NCBI GenBank assembly: GCA_027922465.2
Contig: BQMF02000605.1
Location: forward strand, 1-64,000
DNA length: 64,000 bases
From: Turritopsis dohrnii
Lineage: Eukaryota > Cnidaria > Hydrozoa > Anthoathecata > Oceaniidae
Direction: 5' to 3'
Made by a program: the position numbers and the translations under genes. How positions within the stretch are numbered: the stretch's first letter is position 1; each line of letters begins with the position of its first letter. Positions 45,101 through 52,054 of this stretch are shown piece by piece. The notes under the pieces are model-generated. The model was not told the DNA's origin. It did no database searches and saw only the letters and a program-made list of their open reading frames with translations.

Positions 45101-47933
45101 GTTTAGATTTTGTTATTTCTGGCTGGGTGGAGAAGAATTATTGTTGTCATTCTCAATTTAAGAATAATACGTCGTTCTTAAAAATCAAACACCACGACCG
45201 GAGGATCGAAAGATTTCGCCAATGACTTTACTCGAGGGCTTATGGGGCGTAGGAGCGGAAATTATGATAAATATCCGTTCTGCATTATCCTTCGTGTTTT
45301 CGTACTTATATGTCAGACATCCCTGCTTATCTTCTTATCCTGTTTATCTATCTTGTAGACGGAACACAGGTCAAATCTTGCAAGCTACGGAATTCAGGTT
45401 TGGAATATCTTTAAAAATTAGTGTATTCTTTGACAAAATTAGAAATAAACAAAAACCAAATATCTATCGAAACTAAATAAACAAATAAACAAATCAAATA
45501 ACAAACAAAAATAGTATAACTTTAAAACTATAAAATAGTAACTTTTGAAGCTAGATTTGAAAATTAAAACTGCTTCTACTGAAGTTTCTTCGTGTAACTG
45601 AGATGATCTTCGAAGCACAAAGCATTACTAACATCAAAAGCGAACTTAATGCCAAAAGTATCACCACTATGAATTTAAAGCAACTGATTTTTTGGGTTTT
45701 TTTCCTTTCCAGACACACGGTTGACTGGGTCAAAAATTGCAATAAACAAATTCTAATTATATACAACTCTAAGATACAACCCAAAAAAGGCAAATACTGA
45801 AAAAAAAGCAACTGAAATCTGTCTTTTTGTTTTTCCTTAGGGAACAATCCTATGATTTGTACTTATAACTTACATTTAGACATCACAAAAATAAAGACTT
45901 CCGTTTCTATTACAGAATTTTCGCATTCTGTTCAAAGTTCTAATTACCGGTCGGGCGCTTATCAATTTCTTAGTAAATGTTAAGTCACTCTAGTAAGCGC
46001 CCGGGCGCTTATTGAAGGAGGGCGCTTATAAAATATTTTTGACCAGAGAGGGAGCCCTTGTAAGAAAGGGGCGCTTACTGGAGAGGGCGCTAATTCGAGA
46101 CAATACGGTACCTTTTAAATTACTTACGCAATTAAGAATGATAACAAAGTTGGTGTAACAGTTTCCCCTCGGGTATCGTTTTTTACAAAAATTTTGTTAT
46201 TATGGTTCATAATAATAAACTGAACCATTATGGTTCAGTTTGAAAGCGAGGCAAGATCTGCTATGACGTAATTTTCGAAAAAGGTCTGTAGATACAGCGA
46301 TGAAATCAATACCTTTTGCTTAGCGAAATGTAACAAAAAGGAATTTGCAATCATGGGACGGCATGATCATAAATTGTTAGACAAGAAATATTCTTATAGT
46401 ATCTCAGTGGTCAAAGTTGTTGAAAATCTGTGAGGAGGAGAACATTTCTAAAGAAACATTTCAATGAAAATCATCTTCTTCGCAGTGACTTTTTGACGAT
46501 TTTACCCACTGGAATAGTAGTCAACTATTCCAAAACCTCGTCATGTATTTGGTAGTACCAATTACAGGTTTGTTATATAATTGCTTTTTATAGTTTCCCT
46601 AAAATCAATCAATTTATGCCGCATTTTTATGAATTGGATCTTGTTTGTTCTAACCGGATGTCTGGACAACAGAGCAGTGTATAAACGTAATAAACTCTGC
46701 TATTATAATTGTGCAAATAAAAACAGTATGAATTATGGGAAAAGTAAAGAAGCAATGGATTGTGGGAAGGGGGAAGAGACCATGTATGATCTTGTGATTC
46801 CTCCATGACTTTTCTCTATACTTTAAAATATCATAAATTTTGACATCTGAAGCAAGGAGAATCACATCTCAATATTTTCCTCATCTTTTGGTGTCCCTTA
46901 AACTTCATCTGTTGCATTAATTATATATTTAATGCATTACAAACGACAATGCCATTGATGGACATGAAATTAGTAATAAAATAAAAATGAGGTGTTAAAC
47001 TGTTAAACTGTTAGAAATGAAATCGAACCAACATTGTTATTATAAAATAAACAAAAAACCAGATGCTTGACAACAGTGTAAATATATCAACGTAATAAAT
47101 GCTGCTATTATAATTGTGAAAATGAAAACAGTATGAATTATGGGAAAAGTAAAGAAGAAATGGATGGTGGGAAGTGGAAAGAGACCATGTATGATCTTGT
47201 GATTCCTCCATGACTTTTCTCTATACTTTAAAATATCGTAAATTTTGACATCTGAAGCAAGGAGAATCACATCTCAATATTTTTCTCATCTTTATGGTGT
47301 CCCTTAAGCTTCATCTGTTGCATTAATTATATGTTTGATACATTAAAAACGACAATGCCATTGACAGTGAAGCAAAAGTAGCTACTCCTTATATTTAAAT
47401 GTTTAGTAAGGTATGAATACGGATTGTAGAGGGTAGCTGTTCGTTGTTGTCCTTCACGATATTGCTTCGAAACGACAATTAGTTCGGTGCGTGTTAGAAC
47501 TAAGGCAGAGCTTATGCTGTTTCAGGCTCCCATACATGGAGCTCTTTATATTGATGATGGAGAGAGATGAGCGTGGTATGGTGTGACTACTACCGTTACA
47601 ATTATCAACTGAACGAAAGCAAAAAGAAAGAATTAAATAGCTTTTTTTCCAGGGCTTTAGCGAAAAGCAGAGAGATCCTGGACATGAACATGGACATGGT
47701 GTTTTCTTCTTTTCTTTTGCTTTGGCTCAAAACGGATACAACCATTCGGTTTATGATCTGTTTTTTACATAGCTAATAAGTTCAGTAATAGTGGGTGGAT
47801 GAAAAGTTTGAAAGAGCCTTGCCTTATCAAAGAACTTAAAACAAGTCAAGTTTCCAGTAATATTAATAACGTATAACTGACCTTGCTTAGTCCAGCCAAT
47901 AACCAACATCAATGTAAGCATAAATAACGCCAT
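17893..47933 (-). CDS. VWDE: VWDE-like multidomain membrane protein, 22 exons
   Basis: Exons in transcript order: 47933-47882, 42984-42808, 42644-42438, 42303-42241, 41143-40890, 38973-38884, 38032-37706, 37588-37451, 37273-37088, 36831-36617, 32572-32397, 32037-31879, 31746-31595, 30219-29976, 29851-29715, 21630-21361, 21061-20947, 20255-19889, 19453-19410, 19224-18858, 18453-18410, 18167-17893. Phases match at every junction and the total is 4059 nt, 1352 codons plus stop. Domains: signal peptide (1-17), D8C (18-145), Cys-rich piece, Ig-like (about 167-281), linker strand, VWD (about 391-569), EGF (about 780-810), IPT-like (about 814-949), two cadherin-like/EGF cassettes, membrane span (about 1275-1297), 55-residue tail. 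Family knowledge: VWDE is a secreted adhesion-type protein in vertebrates. The membrane anchor is read directly here. Likely role: cell-surface or matrix adhesion. The exon 11 donor is the least certain site. Confidence 0.85.
18410..20255 (-). CDS. VWDE: VWDE-like exons 18-21: tandemly duplicated cadherin-like/EGF cassette
   Basis: Two cassettes of one 367-nt exon plus one 44-nt exon each: 20255-19889 with 19453-19410, and 19224-18858 with 18453-18410. Each 367-nt exon encodes a cadherin-like strand set (NQPPKFNGKTKYYTF, DPEKQ, ITWHPTK, GTYEFTIRVTD) and an EGF half (CVCEGRNGGYCVWKGDPATT). The 44-nt exon adds CTEAIEGQ(T/I)CKI. Both cassettes start and end in phase 1, so the 137-residue unit can be added or skipped without a frameshift. 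Confidence 0.85.
20402..20436. repeat. GC-bearing perfect hairpin in VWDE intron 17
   Basis: GTATTTCCGCC (20402-20412) and GGCGGAAATAC (20426-20436) are exact reverse complements around a 13-nt loop. Confidence 0.7.
20947..21630 (-). CDS. VWDE: VWDE-like exons 16-17: IPT-like end and Cys-rich segment
   Basis: Exon 16 (21630-21361) contains FLIAVSNDGQKFSKN and LVYDSKCMNC, typical of the VWDE immunoglobulin-like/IPT region. Exon 17 (21061-20947) carries CKINEYC..NPRDWCQVCDP. A Helitron-like element ends 12 bp from the exon 16 acceptor, see findings. Confidence 0.8.
21643..22205 (+). mobile_element. Helitron-like element B
   Basis: Begins TCATCGCGCTATACTAATCC and ends with a CGTAAAA/TTTTACG hairpin then GAGATACTAG (CTAG 22202-22205). 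At 563 bp it is close to element A (564 bp) in length and sequence. TC start, 3' hairpin and CTRR end without TIRs are Helitron hallmarks. Non-coding. Confidence 0.6.
22206..24433 (+). mobile_element. Helitron-like element C
   Basis: Starts TC immediately after the CTAG of element B and ends CTAG at 24430-24433 after a CCCGTAAAAA hairpin. Its first 540 bp, including a short open frame at 22501-22722, are nearly the same as the start of element D. It contains the 44-bp perfect palindrome and a degenerate internal hairpin end near 24090-24115, so it may be composite. Confidence 0.55.
23882..23978. repeat. Perfect 44-bp inverted repeat with 9-bp spacer
   Basis: 23882-23925 and 23935-23978 are exact reverse complements. 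It lies within Helitron-like element C, which suggests a very recent template-switch event or an assembly artefact. Confidence 0.85.
26203..26330 (+). repeat. tRNA-derived SINE-like sequence
   Basis: A-box-like TGGCCTAGTTGG (26203-26214) and B-box GGTTCAAACCC (26256-26266), followed by a TTATC-rich tail (about 26310-26330). The same B-box occurs in the 5311 relic. The anticodon arm is abnormal, so it is not called a tRNA gene. Confidence 0.5.
26834..27315. mobile_element. TTAA-flanked MITE (Kolobok/piggyBac type)
   Basis: TTAA at 26830-26833 and 27316-27319. Terminal repeats begin AGGGATTCCTGCGTC on both strands. It is 482 bp and non-coding. A related copy of the host repeat at 44590-45045 lacks it and has a single GTTTCATG where this copy has GTTTAA...TTAATG, an empty site. 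Confidence 0.75.
27470..28093. mobile_element. TA-flanked long-arm hairpin MITE (Tc1/mariner type)
   Basis: CAGTGTGTTTCGTAATGTTG at 27470 and its reverse complement ending 28093, with TA on each side. The arms are about 207 bp (27470-27676 and 27886-28093), imperfectly complementary, around a 209-bp centre. The CAGTGTG end and TA target fit Tc1/mariner-derived MITEs. Confidence 0.75.
28602..29192 (-). mobile_element. Truncated CAGTGTGTCC mariner-type MITE
   Basis: Preceded by TA, starts CAGTGTGTCCACCAGAAAGT and follows, in reverse, the whole element at 38146-38716 until it is cut off at about 29192 by Helitron-like 3' sequence. The second terminal repeat is missing. Confidence 0.7.
29715..30219 (-). 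CDS. VWDE: VWDE-like exons 14-15: EGF and start of IPT-like region
   Basis: Exon 14 (30219-29976) ends with an EGF-like module, CPNECNGRGKCQNATC..DGY..ADC. Exon 15 (29851-29715) reads LCDIRKRDC and FVNSANLACKM, matching the VWDE region after the first EGF. Donors are AAAG/GTTGGA and ATT/GTAAGT. Confidence 0.8.
30263..31283. mobile_element. DNA transposon relic carrying a MADF-domain fragment
   Basis: Terminal repeats AAGCTTAGTTCCCACTGA (30263-30280) and, in reverse at 31266-31283, AAGCCTAGTTCCCACTGA, differing at one base. Subterminal GCGCTTATTTT-like motifs are shared. A target duplication is not clear. A MADF reading frame lies inside. PIF/Harbinger elements often pair a transposase with a Myb/SANT/MADF protein, so that superfamily is suspected. 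Confidence 0.55.
30920..31279 (+). pseudogene. MADF-domain (Adf-1-like) protein fragment
   Basis: The frame opens with MPKIYSIRDDELLSIEVQKY then PYIYDKADVGHKEKDRIQNTW, which matches the first half of a MADF DNA-binding domain (E.V..YP.LYD..D..YK.K......W). After about residue 43 the similarity ends and the frame becomes hydrophobic and unrelated, so the protein is truncated or spliced differently. It is on the opposite strand to the VWDE-like gene that contains it. Confidence 0.5.
31595..32572 (-). CDS. VWDE: VWDE-like exons 11-13: Cys-rich region after VWD
   Basis: Exon 11 (32572-32397) begins VGAGESLFYY and has a YCACDG motif. A second phase-compatible donor at GATG/GTGCTG would shorten it. 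Exon 12 (32037-31879) starts AEFCGKRRRRAI (a possible furin-like site) and ends TEVVP. Exon 13 (31746-31595) has FPTPSGIQEHQARSHC and ends CVFDVK. The exon 12 donor appears to be GC, not GT. Confidence 0.7.
33054..33475 (+). pseudogene. Broken THAP-domain protein
   Basis: Frame 1 reads KYCCVRGIDSATKD, then PSKEPDKTRWIKAIS; after a frame change comes SDICEFHF, then GRKTVIPGF and REPKPPKKR, then an acidic Ser/Asp/Glu tail to 33475. C..W...C..HF and the proline-rich exit are THAP zinc-finger features. It is broken by an in-frame TAA at 33129-33131 and a frameshift near 33225-33232, and the expected second zinc cysteine is Ile (VRGI). THAP fingers occur in P-element and Kolobok transposases. Confidence 0.55.
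33795..34712. repeat. Long inverted repeat, about 240-bp arms
   Basis: The arm at about 33795-34033 and the arm at about 34466-34712 are imperfect reverse complements (for example GGACGTACGCCATTTTCTT against AAGAAAATGGCGTACATCC) around about 430 bp. A relic frame runs into the left arm from about 33640. Probably a foldback element next to the THAP relic. Confidence 0.6.
34885..35235 (+). CDS. Unrecognised Ser/Thr-rich open frame
   Basis: A 116-codon frame from an ATG in good context (AAAAATGGCGG): helical MAEEAVRNILQRCADQLLSM, then VEEIGYVQPQ, then a Ser/Thr/Arg-rich low-complexity stretch. An upstream in-frame ATG at 34828 gives 135 codons. The same frame stays open past its stop for a further stretch. 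It resembles first exons of transposon-borne or HECT-type genes in invertebrates, but I cannot assign it. It lies in VWDE-like intron 10 on the opposite strand. Confidence 0.35.
   Translation: MAEEAVRNILQRCADQLLSMVEEIGYVQPQNETAPRQNLPSPTSEMTRLFGFGRSVRGRSRTDSLSSTTTTTQQSSLSTITSSRSASTNSNVRNIVGTFPADAERNRGNTITPQRF
36617..37588 (-). CDS. VWDE: VWDE-like exons 8-10: von Willebrand type D domain
   Basis: Exon 8 (37588-37451): CKSTGDPHVYTFDNCYY, the GDPH-type start of VWD. Exon 9 (37273-37088): SCDCGVAAREGDDVI. Exon 10 (36831-36617): FPSGAFVTFDV and GLCGTFDNNPGND, the calcium-site-like GLCG...N..ND end, then EEFTESW. All phases agree (0,0,2). VWD domains mediate disulfide-linked assembly and adhesion; the GDPH here shows no special sign of autocatalysis. 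Confidence 0.88.
37706..38973 (-). CDS. VWDE: VWDE-like exons 6-7: end of Ig-like domain and pre-VWD region
   Basis: Exon 6 (38973-38884) ends NEFFAGFK, a conserved stretch of VWDE proteins. Exon 7 (38032-37706) encodes 109 residues with PVTPSPIDWNEY and paired cysteines. A mariner-type MITE (38146-38716) fills much of the intron between them. Confidence 0.78.
38146..38716 (+). mobile_element. CAGTGTGTCC mariner-type MITE, complete copy
   Basis: TA-flanked (38144-38145 and 38717-38718). The ends are CAGTGTGTCCCACAGAAAGT and, in reverse, CAGTGTGTCCACCAGAAAGT. It is 571 bp with no open frame of note. Near its right end, 38620-38700 holds shuffled copies of CAAGGTCCCC that pair with GGACCTTG. 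Lies in a VWDE-like intron. Confidence 0.75.
40292..40505. mobile_element. GGCGCTTA-rich MITE-like repeat, copy 1
   Basis: Shares about 210 bp with 45880-46110: it opens with ACATCACAAAAATA, has several GGGCGCTTATT motifs, and ends AATACGGTA. The C+G-rich cores stand out in this AT-rich DNA. Superfamily not determined. Confidence 0.55.
40890..42303 (-). CDS. VWDE: VWDE-like exons 4-5: Cys-rich linker and Ig-like segment
   Basis: Exon 4 (42303-42241) encodes about 21 residues with CKPGEVSPTGFTPGC. Exon 5 (41143-40890) encodes an Ig-like strand set with FTCKIHPKD and QITWYQGPPE; its partner cysteine comes in exon 6 (VYCKVKS). The donor after exon 5 is ACG/GTAAGA. Confidence 0.75.
41559..41602 (+). 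repeat. G-rich tract with quadruplex potential
   Basis: Repeated G3-G7 runs separated by T or A over 44 bp, in VWDE-like intron 4. On the transcribed RNA of that gene this would be C-rich. Confidence 0.6.
42438..42984 (-). CDS. VWDE: VWDE-like exons 2-3: D8C (uromodulin-type) domain
   Basis: Exon 2 (42984-42808) carries DPCNSH, CDRTGWSTTWYRF, GGMMPTKCPPKNSCG. Exon 3 (42644-42438) carries SVWVDGTHPT, a cysteine core, FFVYYLKPTIGCPMAYC. The order DPC - WYRF - MPTxCP - CG - DGTHP - VYxL - YC is the D8C signature seen in uromodulin, GP2, OIT3 and VWDE. Phase 1 at both edges makes it a symmetric module. Confidence 0.85.
43310..45060. repeat. Second copy of repeat blocks found inside Helitron-like element D
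   Basis: 43310-43560 matches about 25855-26105 and 44590-45045 matches about 26425-27465 without the TTAA MITE. The Penelope-type relic lies between the two blocks. A lone CAGTGTGTATCAAAAAGAC end at about 43832 suggests another MITE whose partner end was not found. Confidence 0.5.
44141..44528 (-). pseudogene. GIY-YIG endonuclease fragment (Penelope-like retroelement)
   Basis: Minus-strand frame with KDKSDKHHKNDIVYKYQCPN, CTERRIGETGRPLSEHIIDH, then in another frame HTDKIGHERASPDNFTIL and RRRKICEAFVY with stops. VYKYQCP..C...RIGETGRPL is the GIY-YIG core usually read as YIGETGR; here Tyr is Arg. In Penelope-like elements this domain follows the reverse transcriptase, none of which remains. 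Frameshifts and stops make it dead. Confidence 0.6.
45170..45400. repeat. Dispersed repeat, related to 48550-48735
   Basis: Both contain CGAAAGATTTCG, CTCGAGGG, GGAGCGGAA, CGTGTTTTCGTA and CCCTG in the same order. 45530-45850 is likewise related to about 59260-59430. Confidence 0.5.
45880..46110. mobile_element. GGCGCTTA-rich MITE-like repeat, copy 2
   Basis: Same order of motifs as 40292-40505, ending CAATACGGTA. Lies in VWDE-like intron 1. Confidence 0.55.
46640..47365. repeat. Tandem duplication, about 404-bp period
   Basis: 46640-46960 and 47055-47365 share most positions (for example AGTATGAATTATGGGAAAAG then TAAAGAAG, and GACCATGTATGATCTTGTGA). Both are in VWDE-like intron 1. Confidence 0.75.
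47882..47933 (-). CDS. VWDE: VWDE-like exon 1: signal peptide
   Basis: MALFMLTLMLVIGWTKQ followed by a CAAG/GTCAGT donor. Hydrophobic, with a polar end suited to signal peptidase cleavage. The next residues, supplied by exon 2, are DPCNSH, the usual start of a D8C domain, which confirms the 4.9-kb first intron. The ATG sits in a reasonable context (ACAACATGG). Confidence 0.8.
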
Positions 47934-48010
47934 GTTGTCTCTATTTTATGCTTGATTCAATCTCATTCTTTTCGACATGTGTTTAGCAAATATAAATGTT
48001 TCCTCTTCTA

Positions 48011-48020
48011 AATTTATAAA
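48011..48020 (-). promoter_or_regulatory. TATA-like site upstream of VWDE-like start
   Basis: On the minus strand a TTTATAAATT lies about 80 bp before the ATG at 47933. In AT-rich DNA this may be chance; no other core promoter element was seen. Confidence 0.2.
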
Positions 48021-48549
48021 AAACGAAACTGCTATTTAATAGAGTCGAAACTGCTATTCGATTGGCTGAAATTTGCTGTCAGCAATGCTATTTCGATCAG
48101 ATATGCTTGATTTTCTTTCCTACTACCTTGCTTTTTGAAACAACAAGCAAACAGAGAGAGTTTGACTTACGTATGAATCACTTTCACTTTGACTTTTTTC
48201 GGTGCTTCTTCCAAGGATCTATTTACGTATGAATCACTTTCGCTTCCGTCACTGATTTGTTTATAGTCATTATACTCAAAAAGCTAACTAAACAACATAC
48301 AATCTCAAGATTATTTTTTTAGTAAAGGAATAAAAGTGTTTACGTTCACATTCATATTCAAGTTCAAACAAACAGCTTTGCATTAGCAATTAAAGATTTC
48401 TTTTTTATGTAATTTTTTGATTCCAGATTTGTCCAGATTTTAATGGTGTTTGTGAAGACTTACAAAAAGAAAGTATACAGAAAGATTTTAGAAAAAAATT
48501 ATAGAGAGTTAAGTCTTGTGAATTTAACGCATCTTAGCGATGAAAGATT

Positions 48550-48735
48550 TACCAACAAGACGACCAGATGGTCGAAAGATTTCGTTTATGTTTTTAAGAA
48601 TAGCGCCCCATAAATAACACCCATTCTAAATACATACTCGAGGGTTCATTAGGTTGAGGAGCGGAATTTATAATAATCCCGTCTCCATAGTGATACGTGT
48701 TTTCGTATTTCTCTGTAACCTCCCTGTTTCTGAGC
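48550..48735. repeat. Dispersed repeat, related to 45170-45400
   Basis: See the partner entry at 45170; same motif order. An A-rich run follows at about 48887-48902. Confidence 0.45.
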
Positions 48736-49205
48736 CTAGTTACACTACTGATGCATTTTGCTAAAAGGATCTGCTAGTGTAAGCATAGAAATAAAAAAGT
48801 TTTATTGCATAAACCTAACTTTATTAACTAGCATTAACTACAACGGAAAGATTAAGATTTGTTAAAGAAATTCTGTAAGAACCAAAAGAAAAAAAAAAAA
48901 AACTTTTTCAAAAAAAAAATTAAAACGAGAAATCCATTAGAAATCTGCGTTTCAAACTATGATTCGAAACAAAAAATAGCCAAAGTTTACATAAAAAAAA
49001 ACAAGAAAAAAATATAAAAAGGTTTTATTGATCATGATCACACCAGGATGATGATGATGAAAATGATGATGATGAAGAACAAAATCGGAAACTGACATTC
49101 GCCTATCTCGTGAAACTACTATGCCACCTCGCTCGCTTACGCTCGCTGCGGGGACAATAAACACATTACGAATTGAAACAAATATATGAACTGTAACCAT
49201 GAAAT

Positions 49206-50278
49206 TTTTTAAAACAAGATTCGCAAAAATGCGACTATATATTTCCCCAAAGTTGCGAAATTTTTGCCAAATATTGTGTGTACATTGATAACAATGAGAA
49301 AAATGTATGATTAAATAATTACAGTATAACTACCATCAACCTGATACTCAGATAAAAATGTTGTCCTTACTAATCAGGGTGGAATTGAATTTAATACCAC
49401 AACAAAACTTATTTTGGAGTTATTATGAAATGAAAATGTTCAGATTTGCTGAGGAGTTAAAAAGTGAGAAGTTACATGGACACTTAGCTAAAAGTTATAA
49501 GAACTAAATGCGACTAATTAAAAGAATTTCATCGTAACAATTGTATGACTTTTGTTGCTGCGGAAGATTGACATCCTTTTTGCCATAAAATCATCGTGGT
49601 GAACAAGGTAATTCAACAGAACACTTGCTTTTTGTAACTCGGATAACACTATCTTACAACACTATACAATCAAATTTGTATACAGGTGAAAATTGTTAAA
49701 CCTAATTTTAACAAGATTCGCAAAAATGCGACTATATATTTCCCCAAAGTTGCAAAATTTTTGCCAATTATTGTTTGTACATTGATAACCATGAGAAAAA
49801 TGTATGATGAAACAATTACAGTATAACTACTATCAACCTGATACACAGATAAAAATGTTGTCCTTACTAATCAGGGTGGAATTGAATTTAATACCGCAAA
49901 AAAACTTATTTTGGACTTATAATGAAATGAAGATGTTCATGGTCAAATGATAAGGTTTATTATATAATTTTTGCTGAGGAGTTAAAAAGTGAGAAGTTGC
50001 TATATGGGCACTTAGCTAAAAATTATGTGACCTAAATGCGACTAATATTTCCCTTTAAAAACAACTGCATATATATATCATCAATGTGTAAAAGAATTTC
50101 ATCATAACAAATGTATGATCTTTGTTGTTGCAGAAGCTTGACATCATTTATACCGTAAACAATGTAAACAGAACACTTGTTTTTTGTAACTCAGATCTTA
50201 CAACATTATATTATCAAATTTGTATACAGGTGGTTTTACTGTACAAAAGAAAAGAAAATTGTTAAACCTAATTTTAAT
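49206..50278. repeat. Tandem duplication, about 503-bp period
   Basis: Unit 1 (49206-49708) and unit 2 (49709-50278) align from AACAAGATTCGCAAAAATGC through TTGTATACAGGTG to CCTAATTTTAA. Unit 2 has small insertions. No coding capacity. Confidence 0.75.
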
Positions 50279-51017
50279 AGCTACAGTGGAATTGTAAATA
50301 AAATGTAAATAAAATTCTCAATAATAAAACTTCTCGTAATTCTGTTTATTATCAAATTATACACCCGCATAAACGTTTTCAATAGCTATATATAGTATAA
50401 TACTTTGAGGTAAACACCATAAGCAAATAACTAATAATCATAAGCAATCACAATTTTTATTAACACAAATATTACGTAGCATTTCAAACTAGGACTTATA
50501 GAGTTATTTTCAAAAAAGAGATGGGCTTAAAATGAAAATCCAAATTCAAGTATCAGAATAAACATAAACAATGACCTTTATAAATCCAAAATGGAAAAGA
50601 ACAACAGATTTTCGTAGTGAAAATACACATCCGTAACCAAACCACTACATAGCTGAAAACAGAAGTTTGTGTTCTGACTTGATTTAATTTACAGACTGTC
50701 TGTCATGTTGGATTGTGTTTTGATTTACGTTTGTTGTTCGTAAGAAAAATTGTCAGTATTATATATTACATTTTGAAAAATAAAATATGATATACAGCAT
50801 CAAAACAGTATACATGACCATAGACTTCATTTATAGTAAACTATGTTTCTGTTGTTGGATTAAACAACTATCCAAGTACACTCGACCAGATTCTTTCAAG
50901 TTATTATGTGTCTCAATCGTCTGTGTATTAAAATATTAAACGTAAATGGTTTTCTGAACTTTATATTGTATATACAACATCACATATTTACTTGCTATTT
51001 TTGAATTAACATAACTG

Positions 51018-51204
51018 CGCCATTTAGTTATGTTACGCTATTTGTTATTTTCTATCGCAGCTTATCTGCCATTTTTATTGTTTGTATTTATTTGCCTAGT
51101 CAGCATTTATCTCCCCGTTTTATTATGCTAGACTCAGTAGTGAAAGAATATATTTTACCTCGTGTCAACAAACGAACACGTACGTCTCCAGTTCCTAATT
51201 AACG
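51018..51204 (+). repeat. 5' LTR
   Basis: 187 bp, from CGCCATTTAG to CTAATTAACG, followed at once by TGGTGACAGAATCG as a primer-binding-site candidate (51205). It differs from the 3' LTR at three positions by my reading. The ends lack a clear TG..CA, so the edges could be off by a few bases. Confidence 0.75.
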
Positions 51205-51222
51205 TGGTGACAGAATCGAATC
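51205..51222 (+). promoter_or_regulatory. Candidate tRNA primer-binding site
   Basis: TGGTGACAGAATCGAATC directly after the 5' LTR; TGG is the complement of a tRNA CCA end. The tRNA is not identified. Confidence 0.4.
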
Positions 51223-51283
51223 GTACTCGCTCCATCGTCTTCAAGACACATTGCTTTGATGCAAACAGACATTCTCAAACATT

Positions 51284-52054
51284 ATGGCGACCAACAGAGC
51301 TCCTAAACAGTGGAGCCTCACTCGCAATGAAACCATAACTTCGTTTGAAAGCTGGAGACAAAATCTACTATATACTTTGTCTCTGGATGCAAGTTTTGCT
51401 GCCTTTCTGCTTCCTGGTACATCCTGGTTGAAAAAGACCCAAGCAACCCCCCTTCGTGGCTTTCAAGATGACCCAGAAGACACTCCAAACCGCAGAACTG
51501 CTGCTCAAAAAGTAGCTCAATTAGACTTATTATTGGGGCAAATTGCCAACTTTTGCCCGATCATCTCTCGCAATACCATTGTCAAGAACAGCACCTCTAT
51601 CGAGTCGATCTGGCAATCCATCCGAGCCCACTACGGCTTCCAGTCTACCGGTGCACATTTTATTGACCTAGTGAACATTCAATTAAAACATGATGAACGT
51701 CCAGAGGATCTCTTTCAACGAAACGAAAACAGCGGACTGACCCACCATGGAGAAGCCATCCAAGAAGAGGAGGAATTAACACCAACACTTGAGAACTTTA
51801 TTGTTTTACAGTGGCTCCACTTACTCCACAAGGACTTACCCGCTCTCGTCAAACAAAGGTACGGTACAGAGTTACGTTCACGTACGTTAGCTTCAATTAA
51901 ACCTGAAATATCGCAAGCAATGGATTCTCTCCTCGAAAGTATCCAATCAAACGATGAAGCCTTCGTTCAGCTTCATCCTTCCACCGTACATCACGACCAC
52001 CACCTACACGAAGACCTTCCAACAAAGCTTCATGCCCGTTATGTTCCTCCATGA
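51284..52054 (+). pseudogene. Gag-like frame of the LTR retrotransposon
   Basis: 256 codons starting [20 protein letters not shown], with capsid-like helices ([34 protein letters not shown]). The zinc-knuckle-like CPLC...H....C motif just before 52054 is in the pol frame, not this one, so a frameshift near 51985-52000 separates capsid from knuckle. The stop overlaps the next ATG. Confidence 0.65.
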
